DNA of 5,766 bases from Syntrophorhabdus sp. Its GTDB lineage: Bacteria > Desulfobacterota > BSN033 > UBA1163. Numbering within the stretch: position 1 is the stretch's first letter; every line of letters begins with the position of its first letter. The notes below the pieces were generated by a model. It saw nothing but the letters and a program-made list of their open reading frames with translations. It did not search any database and was not told the origin of the DNA. The translations under genes and the position numbers were made by a program. The stretch is from NCBI GenBank assembly GCA_020724025.1, contig DYHU01000240.1, positions 1-5,766 of the forward strand, in the 5' to 3' direction. Positions 5,730 through 5,766 of the stretch are shown here, in pieces.

Positions 5730-5766
5730 GTGACCCCCTGTAACTGAGGTATTACCTCCAACTATA
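5730..5766. repeat. Diverged second copy of the element edge, running off the window
   Basis: GTGACCCC at 5730-5737 repeats the last 8 nt of the 186-bp element (5577-5584), and CCAACTATA at 5758-5766 repeats 5583-5591. After each GTGACCCC comes TRTAAC and then GGTWT at similar spacing. GAGGTA-T-TACCTC (5746-5758) is a perfect 6-bp palindrome. The window ends within the repeat, so its full extent is unknown. Confidence 0.45.

Larger units (their letters stand above)
5396..5766. other. Intergenic tail rich in inverted repeats, no gene seen
   Basis: This 371-bp stretch to the end of the window has no reading frame with both a ribosome binding site and a protein-like composition. It is made of one 186-bp inverted-repeat element, two GC-rich hairpins and a second diverged copy of the element's edge motif. 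No hairpin is followed directly by a T run, so no standard intrinsic terminator is assigned. The stem-loops may still protect or end the trmFO operon mRNA. Confidence 0.7.

Noticed and set aside
5396..5766. CRISPR array or tandem repeat array
   Set aside because: Repeated motifs are only 8-9 nt, present twice, and there are no regular spacers.

Overview
The window carries four protein genes followed by a gene-free tail rich in inverted repeats. In order they are topA (DNA topoisomerase I, + strand), a B12-binding-type radical SAM protein (- strand), trmFO (folate- and FAD-dependent tRNA U54 methyltransferase, + strand) and a small unrecognised protein with two CxxC pairs (+ strand). There is no RNA gene, CRISPR array or intact insertion sequence.

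The organism is probably an anaerobic bacterium of the old Deltaproteobacteria (Desulfobacterota-like). This rests on TrmFO in place of TrmA, a TopA with four zinc ribbons, a cobalamin-type radical SAM enzyme, moderate GC content and palindromic intergenic repeats. It is an inference from gene content; no marker gene settles it.

Region by region: 1-100 is the topA leader, with a plausible promoter and a ribosome binding site. topA occupies 101-2341. Its stop codon interlocks with that of the radical SAM gene, which runs the other way (2333-3649) and shares 9 bp with it. The 90-bp gap 3650-3739 separates the divergent starts of the radical SAM gene and trmFO. In it a self-complementary TTGCAA hexamer sits exactly 17 bp from a good -10 hexamer on each side, so it could serve as the -35 of both promoters. 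trmFO (3740-5047) is followed 12 nt later by the small gene (5060-5395), whose ribosome binding site starts on the trmFO stop codon, so the two probably form an operon.

The last 371 bp (5396-5766) hold no convincing gene. They contain a 186-bp element with long imperfect terminal inverted repeats and nested hairpins (5399-5584), then two strong GC-rich hairpins (5644-5698), then a second diverged copy of the element's edge sequence running off the window (5730-5766).

topA and trmFO are housekeeping genes that lie side by side in many bacteria. The reversed radical SAM gene between them looks like an insertion into that pair. I see no clearly new multi-gene system. The most unusual items are the shared-hexamer divergent promoter, with a possibly leaderless trmFO mRNA, and the structured repeat tail.
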